DNA of 64,000 nucleotides from Microbacter margulisiae (lineage in GTDB: Bacteria; Bacteroidota; Bacteroidia; Bacteroidales; Paludibacteraceae). A program made the position numbers and the translations under genes. Positions within the stretch are counted from its first letter, which is position 1. Each line of letters begins with the position of its first letter. The DNA lies in NCBI RefSeq assembly GCF_014192515.1, contig NZ_JACHYB010000001.1, positions 1,240,001 to 1,304,000 of the forward strand, read 5' to 3'. The notes beneath the pieces are model-generated. The model made no database searches. It was not told the origin of the DNA and was given only the letters and a program-made list of their open reading frames with translations. This document shows positions 25,688 to 35,743 of the stretch, one piece after another.

Positions 25688-28375
25688 TCAGTTATCATCT
25701 GAATCCTTTCCCGCAAATTGTGTCGGATATGGAGTTGTCCCTTTAGCCGAAAACCAAATAATACGATTCAACAAATCATCATTGCCTGTATCAATTCCAG
25801 CAAACTGTGGTTCGAGACTCAGTTTCGCAAAGTGTAATGCAGCCCCACTCAATGCTGTTAAAGGTTTATTCATTTCATTGAGAGGAATACGGTTCGGAAT
25901 AGCGTAATATGGAGAATAATCAGGTTTTTGAGTAAAGCAATTCCACATTGGCGTAGCAATAGCATCTTCGATATTCATAGGAGGCAATCCAAGAATCTGC
26001 TCAATAGTCCGCACAATCGAAGGCTGGTTATAAGCAGTTGAAATAGTCTTGTGAAGGCGTGAATAAGGACTAATCACCAACCCGACAGTACGGAATGCTG
26101 ATACATGATCCCATCCATCCTGAGAGTCATCTTCTGTCACAAAAATGACGCTGTTTTTATAAAACTTGCTGTTGGTAAAGGCATCAATTATTTTCCCCAA
26201 GGCATAATCATTATCAGCCACCATAGCCCTTGGCGTTGGAAACCCAGGAGCCATACCAGCTGTGTGATCTGCAGGAAGAGCCAAAATCATTAATTGTGGC
26301 AACGAATCTCCCGACATGGCTTCATAATGTTTTAACTCCTGTACAAATGCATCAGCCCGGACGGCATCAGGAATTTTATGACTGTCATAACCCGGATAAG
26401 TAGGACTAAGTAAAGGCTTCACCGTATTTAATGTCGTAACATTGGTAAATTTGAAAGGATTTCCCTTGATAAAGTTATTATAAATATCACTCCATGTGAG
26501 TTTTGGATCAAAGTGAGGGATGCAGGCTTCACCAAAGATTTCGACCGAGACGCCATGTTTTCTGGCATTATCCCATAGGAAACCACTTGGAGCATATACC
26601 AAAGCATCGGTTTGAACATGTGGGTAGCTACGAAACCATGCCCTGACATTTTTTTCAATATAATCCGTCACTATAGAAGCGTCTGTCCATTGGTGCCCTT
26701 CAGCCGAGCATTTCCCGGAAGCCATGTAATTATCAAGCAATAGATAATCTTTGACTAACTGATGAGCATTTGGTGTTATCTCTTTCCCAAAAGTGCAAAG
26801 CTGAGCATCTCCATTCCCCGTTTTGACATCACCCAACACCTGATCATACGTTCTATTTTCCCTGATGATATACAAAACATGCTTAAAGACAGATGGTTCT
26901 CCGATTCGTGCAGGAAGAGGTCTGGGAGCAATACCTTTACGTGGCGGCAATTGGGCGCTCTGGAGTCGCCGTAATTGATTCAACGCAATAACCTGTCTGG
27001 TATAACGGGCAAGCTGTGCTTTACCAGGCATATCAATAATCGAAATAGAGGCCAGCATATGATGCGTATTATAAACTGCTGGTTCCCCTTTTAATAAATA
27101 GAAAGGGCGGTTTGGTCCGTCTGCTTCTATGTTTGTAACAAACAACTCTTTCCTATCTTTAATCTTACCAGATTTAATATTAATGGAAGAAGGATAATAG
27201 CCTGTTGGGATAAATCCATCAACAACGCTTTTATTTAATGTCCCACCAGAGCAACTTTTCTTTCCCAGTGATATTATTGCAATGGCATTGTCCATTCCTA
27301 CCGCTACATAGAGTTTGTGCCCACCGGCAGATACTGCAAGTCCATTGGGAGAATCGCCAAAATAGTCATTAATGTTCGATTGCAGTCGAACGGGTATTGT
27401 CTCAACAACAGCATCGTTAAATGTATTGATGACACTCACTGCATCGCTATTTGAATTCGTCAGATATACAAATTGGCCATCGGGAGATGCGACGATTTTA
27501 TTTGGATGCAGCCCGACAACGATATTTTTAAGCACTTTACCTGATTCCGGATCAATGACGCTTACACTTCCTTCCCTTGTGGCGGCATTCGTTGTATCAA
27601 TACGAGCCTCACCCCAAGGAACTCCTGCAACATTCGGATCATCTTTGTCCGGTGTTCTTCCTGCCCAATCGGTAACATACAACTTATTATTTGCTAAAGC
27701 TATCCCGTAAGGAGCCACACCCGTGGGGGCAATCCAAATGGTATCTCCAGTTTTCAGATCCTGTTTAACCAACTGATTATTGCCATTTAACACCACATAA
27801 AGCATGTCCTTCCCCTTTTCATCACGAATCAAAACCTCGTTAGGCAGTGCTGTCTCTGCCGGAGCCTGCGCTTTATAGGTGAATATTTTCTTAACTGTCG
27901 CTTTGTGGCCGTTCCACATGACTTGAATAACATACGAATATGCTATATTTCCACCCACAGCACTCCATGTAATTCTGTTTTCGTCGCCAATTCTATTCCA
28001 GCGAATGCCTGAATAGGTATTCATGGCTCCATATCCAACTTTAGGGATTTGCTCTATATCCTTCAATGGAAGCGTATAAACTACTTTTTGAGTAATAGTA
28101 TTAACAATCACCAAACTATAACGTTCTTCAATGGCAAGCCATTTTCCACCAGGTGACAGGGCAGCATCCATCGCGTGATTCTCCAAAAGCGAATCTCCAA
28201 AGAAAACCTGTTTACCTGCAGATGCAATAGCCCGGTTATTCGTAAGCCAAATCGGATGAGTGGTATTTACCTGCAATGGACGCTTTGGTGCTGCCTGTAT
28301 TACCAAACCCGAAGCATAAAAAGAGAAGCATATAATAACCCAAAAAATAGATCGTCTCCACGTTTTGTTTCTCAT
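25688..28375 (-). CDS. Secreted YncE-like beta-propeller fused to alkaline-phosphatase-superfamily phosphoesterase
   Basis: The 895-residue exported protein has an N-terminal signal or anchor (IFWVIICFSFYASGLVIQA). Residues 40-450 form a YVTN/YncE-type beta-propeller with repeats such as GSVSVIDPESGKVLKNI and DAVSVINTFNDAVVETI. A phosphoesterase-like domain spans about 490-830, starting FKHVLYIIRENRTYDQVLGD and including GHQWTD and FVTEDDSQDGWDHVS. The fusion is known from Bacteroidetes and acidobacterial genomes, but its substrate is not established. It lies between murA and serB on the same strand. Confidence 0.85.
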   Translation of the reverse strand: MRNKTWRRSIFWVIICFSFYASGLVIQAAPKRPLQVNTTHPIWLTNNRAIASAGKQVFFGDSLLENHAMDAALSPGGKWLAIEERYSLVIVNTITQKVVYTLPLKDIEQIPKVGYGAMNTYSGIRWNRIGDENRITWSAVGGNIAYSYVIQVMWNGHKATVKKIFTYKAQAPAETALPNEVLIRDEKGKDMLYVVLNGNNQLVKQDLKTGDTIWIAPTGVAPYGIALANNKLYVTDWAGRTPDKDDPNVAGVPWGEARIDTTNAATREGSVSVIDPESGKVLKNIVVGLHPNKIVASPDGQFVYLTNSNSDAVSVINTFNDAVVETIPVRLQSNINDYFGDSPNGLAVSAGGHKLYVAVGMDNAIAIISLGKKSCSGGTLNKSVVDGFIPTGYYPSSINIKSGKIKDRKELFVTNIEADGPNRPFYLLKGEPAVYNTHHMLASISIIDMPGKAQLARYTRQVIALNQLRRLQSAQLPPRKGIAPRPLPARIGEPSVFKHVLYIIRENRTYDQVLGDVKTGNGDAQLCTFGKEITPNAHQLVKDYLLLDNYMASGKCSAEGHQWTDASIVTDYIEKNVRAWFRSYPHVQTDALVYAPSGFLWDNARKHGVSVEIFGEACIPHFDPKLTWSDIYNNFIKGNPFKFTNVTTLNTVKPLLSPTYPGYDSHKIPDAVRADAFVQELKHYEAMSGDSLPQLMILALPADHTAGMAPGFPTPRAMVADNDYALGKIIDAFTNSKFYKNSVIFVTEDDSQDGWDHVSAFRTVGLVISPYSRLHKTISTAYNQPSIVRTIEQILGLPPMNIEDAIATPMWNCFTQKPDYSPYYAIPNRIPLNEMNKPLTALSGAALHFAKLSLEPQFAGIDTGNDDLLNRIIWFSAKGTTPYPTQFAGKDSDDN

Positions 28376-28415
28376 AAACTATTTATTTTAATGATTTTAC
28401 AGACACCACCCACAT

Positions 28416-29723
28416 TTAATCAATTCTCCGGATATCAGCGCCCAATTGTTGTAACCGCTTATCAATAGACTGATAGCCTCTGTCAATTTGCTCTATGTTG
28501 TCGATTATGCTTTTCCCTTCAGCCGACAGTGCAGCGATCAGAAGTGCAACTCCAGCCCGGATATCCGGAGAAGTCATACGTGTAGCGCGTAATGGTTGCT
28601 CATGATTTAACCCAATGACAACAGCCCTGTGAGGATCACACAGAATAATCTGAGCTCCCATATCAATCAATTTATCAACAAAGAAAAGCCTGCTTTCAAA
28701 CATTTTCTGGTGAATCAACACACTCCCTTTTGCCTGAGTAGCAACAACCAAAGCCACACTGATCAGGTCGGGAGTAAATCCGGGCCAGGGAGCATCGGCG
28801 ACCGTCATGATAGAACCATCCATAAATCGCTGAATACGATAATGATCCTGGGTAGGAATATAAATATCATCATCCTGAAAGACCAAAGAAATTCCCATTC
28901 GCTCAAAAATATCCGGCGTAATTCCCAAATGTTCTTTGGCGACGTTCTTAATGGTAATATCCGATCGGGTCATTGCTGCCAGTCCGATAAAACTTCCTAT
29001 CTCAATAATATCAGGCAAAATACGATGTTCGCATCCCGATAAATGAGCGACTCCTTCGATTGTCAACAAATTAGACCCTACCCCTGAGATATGAGCCCCC
29101 ATATTGTTGAGCATTGTGCAAAGCTGAAAAAGATACGGTTCGCAAGCTGCATTAAAAAGCGTTGTTTTGCCTTTTGCAAGCACAGCCGCCATTACCAGAT
29201 TAGCAGTTCCGGTTACAGATGCTTCATCGAGCAAAATGTACGCTCCCTGCAAACCTCCAGATGGAGCTGTAACTTCAGTTTTTTCAGGGTCATAAGAAAT
29301 CTCTGCTCCCAGTTTCTGAAATCCGATATAATGTGTATCTGTACGTCGTCGGCCGATTTTATCTCCACCCGGGTGAGGAATTGTCGCTATGCCAAAACGG
29401 GTTAACAATGGCCCCACAAGCATAATAGAACCACGCAAAGAAGTTGCCTGTTGTACAAATTCAGGCGTATTCAGTTTCGACATATCAACCTGGTTTGCCT
29501 GGAAGGAATAGCTGCCTGCGGTTTCGCGAGTGACAATCACGCCCAACAATTGTAATAATTCAATAAGCTTATTGACATCCCTGATATCGGGAATATTGCT
29601 GATAGTAACTTTTTCAGAAGTCAGGATGGTAGCGCAAATAACCTGTAGTGCCTCGTTTTTTGCTCCTTGTGGAATAATTTCTCCGGAAAGGCGATTTCCG
29701 CCATAAATTTCAAATGATGCCAT
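28416..29723 (-). CDS. murA: UDP-N-acetylglucosamine 1-carboxyvinyltransferase with Cys-to-Asp active site
   Basis: MurA commits UDP-GlcNAc to peptidoglycan synthesis by adding enolpyruvate. The 435-residue protein has NPQGAKNE-type start (QGAKNEAL, Lys22), SLRGSIMLVGPLL, ASVTGTANLVMAA, DIIEIGSFIGLAA and IDRGYQSIDKRL. The active-site loop reads PGGDKIGRRRTDTH, so the residue equivalent to E. coli Cys115 is Asp121. That substitution is known in several lineages to make MurA insensitive to fosfomycin. A TAAATTTG element at 29786-29779 (minus) is a likely -7 box. Confidence 0.97.
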   Translation of the reverse strand: MASFEIYGGNRLSGEIIPQGAKNEALQVICATILTSEKVTISNIPDIRDVNKLIELLQLLGVIVTRETAGSYSFQANQVDMSKLNTPEFVQQATSLRGSIMLVGPLLTRFGIATIPHPGGDKIGRRRTDTHYIGFQKLGAEISYDPEKTEVTAPSGGLQGAYILLDEASVTGTANLVMAAVLAKGKTTLFNAACEPYLFQLCTMLNNMGAHISGVGSNLLTIEGVAHLSGCEHRILPDIIEIGSFIGLAAMTRSDITIKNVAKEHLGITPDIFERMGISLVFQDDDIYIPTQDHYRIQRFMDGSIMTVADAPWPGFTPDLISVALVVATQAKGSVLIHQKMFESRLFFVDKLIDMGAQIILCDPHRAVVIGLNHEQPLRATRMTSPDIRAGVALLIAALSAEGKSIIDNIEQIDRGYQSIDKRLQQLGADIRRID

Positions 29724-29778
29724 ATATGGATTGAATGTTGCTCATAATAAGCGCCAAAAGCCAGCACATGCTTTTCTG

Positions 29779-29786
29779 CAAATTTA
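29779..29786 (-). promoter_or_regulatory. Candidate -7 element of the murA promoter
   Basis: TAAATTTG on the minus strand fits TAnnTTTG. No good TTTG lies 19-21 bp further upstream, so support is partial. The predicted leader is about 50 nt. Confidence 0.4.
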
Positions 29787-29919
29787 CACTATTTTTTGCG
29801 ATCTAACATATAAACACCTAAATTGTTCAGAGAAAATGCTTTTCAAAAAAAGACATAGTAAAGAAGTTAAAGAAGTTGAGAAGTTCGGGAAGTTGGAACC
29901 CTCAATTCTTGCTAAGGAT

Positions 29920-30011
29920 AGACACCTTGCGTCGGTAATCGCAGACACCTTGCGTCGGTAGTCGTAAACACCTTGCGTCGGTAATCGTAAACACTTTGCG
30001 TCTCTCGACTA
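29920..30011. repeat. 23-bp tandem repeat, four copies
   Basis: There are four head-to-tail 23-bp units (29920, 29943, 29966, 29989) with the core ACACCTTGCGTCGGTAATCG; the fourth is degenerate. It lies in the 465-bp gap between the divergent murA and murB genes. The rest of the gap has fragments of the dispersed mosaic repeat (aaagaagttaaagaagttg near 29868) and the murB promoter-like element. Confidence 0.85.
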
Positions 30012-30162
30012 AAGATGCTTTAGATTGACGGTAGGATGGATTGAAGGTTATAACTGACGTACTTCTTTGATTTCGTATTCTAAGATTCCAACTATACTAC
30101 CAAGCAGATCTTCTTGAACTTCAGATTTTCAGATTCCTTGCCAGATTGTTCTCCTTTTGTCG

Positions 30163-30170
30163 TAATTTTG
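30163..30170 (+). promoter_or_regulatory. Candidate -7 element of the murB promoter
   Basis: TAATTTTG, 18 bp before the murB start codon, fits TAnnTTTG. A TTG lies upstream at a slightly long spacing. It implies a very short leader. Confidence 0.4.
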
Positions 30171-30188
30171 GATTTCAAAAACTAACCT

Positions 30189-31205
30189 ATGATTTCGCAT
30201 TCCTCGTTCTCTTTGCAACCTTACAATACCTTTGGCATTGAGGCTCACTGCTACCGTTTTATTGAGCTGCAACAACGTGATGATGTTGCTTTATGGGCAT
30301 CCATGCAACAACAATCAGACAAACCCTTCTTTCTTCTCGGAGGCGGGAGCAATGTTGTTTTTCTTCCCTGGATTGATAAAAGCGTAGTAAAAGTATCTTT
30401 ACACGGCATTGAACTACTCAAAGAAGATGATGAACATGTCTGGATTCAAGCTGCTGCCGGTGAAAACTGGAGCGATTTTGTCGATTTCTGTGTTCAAAAG
30501 GGATGGGGCGGACTAGAAAACCTGACTGGAATTCCAGGCACAGTTGGAGCCTCGCCTGTTCAGAATGTAGGCGCATATGGAGTTGAAGCCAAAGATGCTA
30601 TTGAATCTGTAGAATGTTTTGGAATAGCAAGTGGAAAATGGAAGAACGTGCTCAATTCCGAATGTCAATTCAGTTATCGGGATTCAATATTTAAACAAGC
30701 TCTGAAAAACCAGGTCATCATTACGTCCGTTACTTTTCGCCTCGATAAAAATCCTTCCTTAAACTTGAGTTATGGAGGCATTCAGCAGCAACTCAAAAAA
30801 GAAGGCATTCTACAGCCAACTATTAAAGATGTAAGTCGTGCTGTGAAGACCCTGAGAAATGAAAAACTGCCCGATCCGGCCATCATCGGAAGTGCGGGAA
30901 GTTTTTTCAAAAATCCGGTGGTAGCAGTCGATAAATATATCAGCCTAAAGAATCATTACCCTGACATGGTAGCATTTCCGGTAGGTGAAGATTATAAACT
31001 TGCAGCCGGATGGTTGATTGAACAATGCGGATGGAAAGGAAAACAAATTGGCAAAGTAGGCGTTTATCCTAAACAAGCATTGGTCTTAATCAATCTGGGA
31101 TCATGTACCGGTAACGATGTTAAACAATTAGCCCTTGCCATTCAACAATCGGTACAAGAAAAATTTGATGTCAAATTAGAGACAGAAGCCCTATTTATAG
31201 AATAG
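30189..31205 (+). CDS. murB: UDP-N-acetylmuramate dehydrogenase
   Basis: MurB, an FAD enzyme, reduces the enolpyruvyl product of MurA to UDP-MurNAc. The 338 residues match the type I (E. coli-like) form. Motifs include FFLLGGGSNVV (FAD phosphate loop), GLENLTGIPGTVGASPVQNVGAYG, SYRDSIFK, and GSAGSFFKNP with the catalytic Ser (about 236). The Glu in the C-terminal KLETEALFIE fits the active-site Glu. The start at 30189 is the first ATG in frame. priA follows after 3 bp. Confidence 0.96.
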   Translation: MISHSSFSLQPYNTFGIEAHCYRFIELQQRDDVALWASMQQQSDKPFFLLGGGSNVVFLPWIDKSVVKVSLHGIELLKEDDEHVWIQAAAGENWSDFVDFCVQKGWGGLENLTGIPGTVGASPVQNVGAYGVEAKDAIESVECFGIASGKWKNVLNSECQFSYRDSIFKQALKNQVIITSVTFRLDKNPSLNLSYGGIQQQLKKEGILQPTIKDVSRAVKTLRNEKLPDPAIIGSAGSFFKNPVVAVDKYISLKNHYPDMVAFPVGEDYKLAAGWLIEQCGWKGKQIGKVGVYPKQALVLINLGSCTGNDVKQLALAIQQSVQEKFDVKLETEALFIE

Positions 31206-31208
31206 ACC

Positions 31209-33674
31209 ATGACACCACGTTTTGCCGAAGTTATCATGCCTTTACCCATAGAAGGGACATTCACTTACAGTGTCCCGGAGGAATTGTCATCGATCGTGAA
31301 AATTGGGATGCGTGTGGTGGTTACATTCGGCACACATCGTTTATACACGGGAATTATACAATATCTGCATCTCATTCCGCCGGATACGAAAAATGTAAAA
31401 CCCATCTTTTCCCTTTTGGATGAAGAAGCCATTTTAATACGGCCTCAACTGGATTTCTGGGAATGGATGGCAACCTATTACATGGCATCATTAGGAGATG
31501 TTTATGTTGCTGCTTTACCATCCGGATTACGCTTGGAAAATGAAACGCTGATCAGACGAAATCCCGAAGTTGATAAAACACTTTCGTTCTCTTCCCGTGA
31601 ATCGCGCATATGGAATGCAATATCCGAAGATAGGGCCTGCTCCATTCAGGAATTGATTAAGCGCACCGAATCCAAACATGCAGTGGTGTGGATTAAAAGC
31701 CTTATGGATAAAAAAGCGGTCATCGTATCCCAAACCATCACAGACACATACAAGCCGCGTACCATCAGCATGGTAAAAGCTGCATTCAACAAAGATAACG
31801 AACAAGAGGTTCAAACCATTTTTGAGCGTTTAAAGCGTGCTGAGAAGCAGTTGTCGTTGTTGATTACCTATCTTGATCTGTCGCAATTACTTTCAAAGCA
31901 AGAAACAAAACCTGTATCGAAACAAACTTTACTTGAAAAAAGCGGAGCTTCAGTGGCAGTTCTGAATGGTTTAGTCGATAAAAAAATTCTACAATTATAT
32001 GACCAGCCTGTAAGTCGCCTGACGCATGAGATAACCACTCCTTTACAAGAAGCAGCCTCATTAAACTTATTTCAGACCAAAGCATACCAGTCATTATTAG
32101 ATGAATGGAAAACAAAACAAACAGTTTTATTGCATGGTGTCACATCAAGTGGCAAAACGGAAATTTACATACATGCCATTCAGAAAGTAATAGCATTGGG
32201 ACGCCAGGTTTTATACCTGGTTCCCGAAATCGCTTTAACTACACAGTTGACGCATCGCTTAGCCCGGGTTTTCGGAAGTAAACTAGGCATTTATCATTCC
32301 AAGTTTAATGATAATGAACGTATCGAAGTATGGAAGAATTTGCTGCATCGGGAAGGGCTGCAAATTATTCTGGGAGCACGTTCCTCTATTTTTTTGCCAT
32401 TTCACGATTTAGGATTGGTCATTATTGACGAAGAACACGAAACCAGCTATAAGCAACAGGATTCAGCGCCACGCTACCATGCACGGGACGCCGCCATTAT
32501 GCTGGCACATTTACACAGCGCAAAAGTATTGCTTGGGACAGCCACTCCATCTATAGAAACCTATCAAAATGCCTTGTCAGGTAAATATGGATTTGTAGAA
32601 TTGAAGCAGCGTTATGAAGGCATTACATTACCACGTGTTGCCTCTGTAGATTTAAAGGAAGCTTTTCGGAAAAAGCAGACAGCCGGTCATTTTTCCGACA
32701 CATTAATTGAAGCCATCAGTGGAGCTTTATCACGCCGTGAGCAGGTCATTTTATTTCATAATCGTAGAGGATATGCACCTTATGTAGAATGCCCGCAGTG
32801 TGCCTATGTGCCTAAGTGTAAATATTGTGACGTTAGCCTGACTTACCACAAGCAACAACATAAATTAATTTGCCACTATTGCGGATTCTCACAACCATTG
32901 CCCGATCGCTGCCCATCGTGTGGAAATAATTCTTTAAAAATAAAAGGATTGGGAACGGAAAAAATCGAAGATGAAGTAAGTCAGTTTTTCCCAAACGCGA
33001 AAATAAGTAGGCTGGATCTTGATGTAGCAAATACCCGCAAAGGATTTGAACGCATCATTACTGCCTTTGAGCAACATGAAACAGACATTTTGATAGGCAC
33101 GCAAATGGTTGCAAAAGGGCTTGACTTTGCGAATGTGTCGTTAGTTGGAGTTCTCAATGCCGATGTTTTATTTCACTATCCCGATTTCAGAGCCCATGAA
33201 AGAGCTTTTCAATTACTATCGCAAGTCAGTGGTCGATCTGGAAGGAAAGGCAAACAAGGAAATGTTTTGATTCAAACCATGGATCCAAATCATGCTGTTT
33301 TGCCACAGGTTATCGCTCATGATTATATTTCAATGTTCCGTACCCAAATGAAGGAACGATATGAATTTTGTTATCCACCCTATTACAGGCTGATTGTCAT
33401 AAACCTACGACATAAAGACGAAAACACGGTACATCACGCATCCGAGCGATTAGCCAAACAGTTGCGTAAATTATTTTCCGATCGTGTTTTAGGCCCGGAG
33501 ATTCCTCCCATCGGGCGCTTGCATAGCTGGTATATGCGTACCCTTTTACTAAAGATTGAAAGCAATAGATCAAGTAATGCGGCAAAAAAGATGCTGAAAG
33601 AAACAATAGCAGAGCTTCAGGCAGAGGCTCCTTTTCAGTCTGTCCAAATCAATTTTGACGTTGATCCAATGTAA
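31209..33674 (+). CDS. priA: Primosomal replication helicase PriA
   Basis: PriA restarts stalled replication forks by loading the replisome. The 821-residue protein has the N-terminal 3' DNA-binding domain (EVIMPLPIEGTFTYSVPEEL), Walker A GVTSSGKTEIY near residue 310, Walker B DEEHETSYKQ, and zinc-binding cysteine pairs (CPQCAYVPKCKYCDVSLTYH, CHYCG, CPSCGNNSLK). The helicase C motif GTQMVAKGLDFANVSLVGVLNAD follows. Length is normal. It starts 3 bp after murB, so the two are probably co-transcribed, and its stop is 2 bp from the convergent porin gene. Confidence 0.97.
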   Translation: MTPRFAEVIMPLPIEGTFTYSVPEELSSIVKIGMRVVVTFGTHRLYTGIIQYLHLIPPDTKNVKPIFSLLDEEAILIRPQLDFWEWMATYYMASLGDVYVAALPSGLRLENETLIRRNPEVDKTLSFSSRESRIWNAISEDRACSIQELIKRTESKHAVVWIKSLMDKKAVIVSQTITDTYKPRTISMVKAAFNKDNEQEVQTIFERLKRAEKQLSLLITYLDLSQLLSKQETKPVSKQTLLEKSGASVAVLNGLVDKKILQLYDQPVSRLTHEITTPLQEAASLNLFQTKAYQSLLDEWKTKQTVLLHGVTSSGKTEIYIHAIQKVIALGRQVLYLVPEIALTTQLTHRLARVFGSKLGIYHSKFNDNERIEVWKNLLHREGLQIILGARSSIFLPFHDLGLVIIDEEHETSYKQQDSAPRYHARDAAIMLAHLHSAKVLLGTATPSIETYQNALSGKYGFVELKQRYEGITLPRVASVDLKEAFRKKQTAGHFSDTLIEAISGALSRREQVILFHNRRGYAPYVECPQCAYVPKCKYCDVSLTYHKQQHKLICHYCGFSQPLPDRCPSCGNNSLKIKGLGTEKIEDEVSQFFPNAKISRLDLDVANTRKGFERIITAFEQHETDILIGTQMVAKGLDFANVSLVGVLNADVLFHYPDFRAHERAFQLLSQVSGRSGRKGKQGNVLIQTMDPNHAVLPQVIAHDYISMFRTQMKERYEFCYPPYYRLIVINLRHKDENTVHHASERLAKQLRKLFSDRVLGPEIPPIGRLHSWYMRTLLLKIESNRSSNAAKKMLKETIAELQAEAPFQSVQINFDVDPM

Positions 33675-33676
33675 GA

Positions 33677-35635
33677 CTAGCTATAGAAGTTCCATGAAAA
33701 TCCAAATTTAAAAGTCATTGGATTCAAAGGATAGTGAGGTATGGAGAAATAGTTGGTATTGGGCAAAAACATTGTTCCTAAGTTATAATACTTTACAAAG
33801 ATTCTAATTTGCTTCAAGTGAAAATTAGCATAAACATTGATCAACGGATATGCACCCAGTTTGATTTGATGCTGTAGATAAAATTGTTCCGTTGCGGGCA
33901 TATAGTCCGGGGCGTAATAACTTGAATTATAGCTGACAGAAGTTCCAATTTGAGTATTAAGGTCTTTAAAAAGCGTCGTAGTAAAATACAAATTATGAAA
34001 CATCGACCATGTTGGCAAAGGCAAGATGGATTGGTTGCTGCAAATTTGATATACCCCTTTATTTGCTAACACAAAAGGGCCTGCATGCAAATCAAGTTCA
34101 GCATTTGCAGCCACGACCTGAATGTTTCCAGAAAATTGAGCCGGTAATGCTGACGAATTAAAATAGAGCATATTCTTTGTGTTTGCCATTTGTAGCCCTA
34201 AAAATAAGTGATGTTTTGGCAAAGACAAATCTCCACCGACATAGGACTGGAAGGTGTTGGCAAAATGGTTATTCCAAATAAAATGATTGGAATAATAATG
34301 ATCCCAAAAATATGACGGCGACACAGACTGTATCCTTCCTCTCGCCCTGAGCACCACCGAGTCTTTCCCCAACCGGAAAAATCCGCCAATATTCCCTTTC
34401 AGATGAAAATCTCCAATCCGGGGACCTTCGATAATCATATCTCCCTCGAAATCATACTTATAAATTCTACCCTCATATTTTGAAAGCTTGCCTCCAATGG
34501 TCGTATTATATTCAGAAGCATAAGAAAGTCGATCAGAATCATTCAACATCATGTAACGTTGATAATTACTTTCAATAAAGGCAGTTAGGCCAAAATGAAA
34601 AAGCCGGTTGAACTTCTCATCCAAGCGTACAGCAAAAGTATTCTTCAGCGACATCTCCGAAGCTGTATCGGAATGACTCGTATTGCTAAGATAGGTATTA
34701 GCAAAGAATGAAGTATCAACACTCGTTTCATGAAAACGTTTACTTCCAAGGGAATAATTCAGTGTGTGGATAAATGTAGTAACAGGAATAAATTCTTTTC
34801 GCACTGAATCGTTCTTGAGATGAATGGTTTTCGTAAACCCGAGAGAATAGCTTTGGTTGTAATAAAAAAAGACATTTTCATAGCCCGATTGAGCACCACT
34901 CAAATTCACGGGCATATTAATCGTGGTATATTGACCCGTATAGGTAGGATTGGTAACATAGCGATCATCCGTTAATCCACCATTTTCTTTATTATCAAAT
35001 TTTTGATAAGCCAAGATACCAGAAGCATTATAATGATTACTGGTGTAGCTACCATACAAAGAAGCGACCAATGCTTTTGCCGATTGGCTGGAATATTGCC
35101 CCCTGGCATAAATATAGTCGAACAAACCGGTAATATTTAATCTTTTGCCATCATTCATTGAAAAAAGGACATTCACATGATCCTCTGCTTGTTGAGCAGA
35201 AGAACCTGTTTGATACCCAAAATTAGTATATGGAGTCTTTGTGTTGAAAAAGTAAAAATCACTTGGATCCCGAAAATAAGCATCATACGGGATACCAAAT
35301 AAAAAATCTGTTTTTTGCGTGCGATCAAAAAAGATCTTCGATTGTAATGGAGATGCTAAGTTTCCATTGTAAGAATTAGCTATGCTATACCGATCAACAG
35401 GATTATCATCCTGAAAATTCAACGGAATGGTATCAACTGCAACTGTATCAGCTACGCCAAAACGAGAATCAATTTTCCAAGTTTTTACGTCGGGAGCAAC
35501 ATAAACAGATTTCTGTTGGGATGACCGATTATCCGATATATTGCCTGATCTTCTATTTTGCATGCGAGGATTTTGTCCCCAAATCGGGGACCCCACCCAA
35601 AATACGACAGAGATAAAAAAGAGAAATTTCTTCAT
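33677..35635 (-). CDS. Putative outer-membrane porin (Porin_10-like)
   Basis: The 652-residue exported protein starts MKKFLFFISVVFWVGSPIWGQ; an earlier in-frame ATG adds 6 residues before the Lys pair. Most of the sequence is a beta-barrel pattern of aromatic alternating strands with Gly/Asn turns, and it ends in the typical aromatic C-terminus (MTFKFGFSWNFYS). The conserved Bacteroidetes block SKIFFDRTQKTDFLFGIPYDAYF supports the Porin_10 group. It lies downstream of the T9SS operon on the same strand but is separated by a hairpin. Confidence 0.8.
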   Translation of the reverse strand: MKKFLFFISVVFWVGSPIWGQNPRMQNRRSGNISDNRSSQQKSVYVAPDVKTWKIDSRFGVADTVAVDTIPLNFQDDNPVDRYSIANSYNGNLASPLQSKIFFDRTQKTDFLFGIPYDAYFRDPSDFYFFNTKTPYTNFGYQTGSSAQQAEDHVNVLFSMNDGKRLNITGLFDYIYARGQYSSQSAKALVASLYGSYTSNHYNASGILAYQKFDNKENGGLTDDRYVTNPTYTGQYTTINMPVNLSGAQSGYENVFFYYNQSYSLGFTKTIHLKNDSVRKEFIPVTTFIHTLNYSLGSKRFHETSVDTSFFANTYLSNTSHSDTASEMSLKNTFAVRLDEKFNRLFHFGLTAFIESNYQRYMMLNDSDRLSYASEYNTTIGGKLSKYEGRIYKYDFEGDMIIEGPRIGDFHLKGNIGGFFRLGKDSVVLRARGRIQSVSPSYFWDHYYSNHFIWNNHFANTFQSYVGGDLSLPKHHLFLGLQMANTKNMLYFNSSALPAQFSGNIQVVAANAELDLHAGPFVLANKGVYQICSNQSILPLPTWSMFHNLYFTTTLFKDLNTQIGTSVSYNSSYYAPDYMPATEQFYLQHQIKLGAYPLINVYANFHLKQIRIFVKYYNLGTMFLPNTNYFSIPHYPLNPMTFKFGFSWNFYS

Positions 35636-35685
35636 GAGTGAAAATCTGCACAAAGATAGCAGTTTGCCATGACTTTTTAAAGCAA

Positions 35686-35721
35686 GAATAGTTCGCCTTT
35701 TCTAAAAAAAGCGAACTATTC
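35686..35721 (-). terminator. Hairpin at the end of the por operon
   Basis: A perfect 11-bp stem (GAATAGTTCGC with its complement) encloses an A/T-rich loop, 23 bp past the porN stop. The T-run is in the loop rather than after the stem, so termination may be imperfect. Confidence 0.55.
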
Positions 35722-35743
35722 CCATTATCTAAGATATGAATGA

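Noticed and set aside
29731..29961. 76-codon frame between murA and murB
   Set aside because: It runs through the repeat words and the 23-bp tandem repeat; no ribosome site or protein-like composition.
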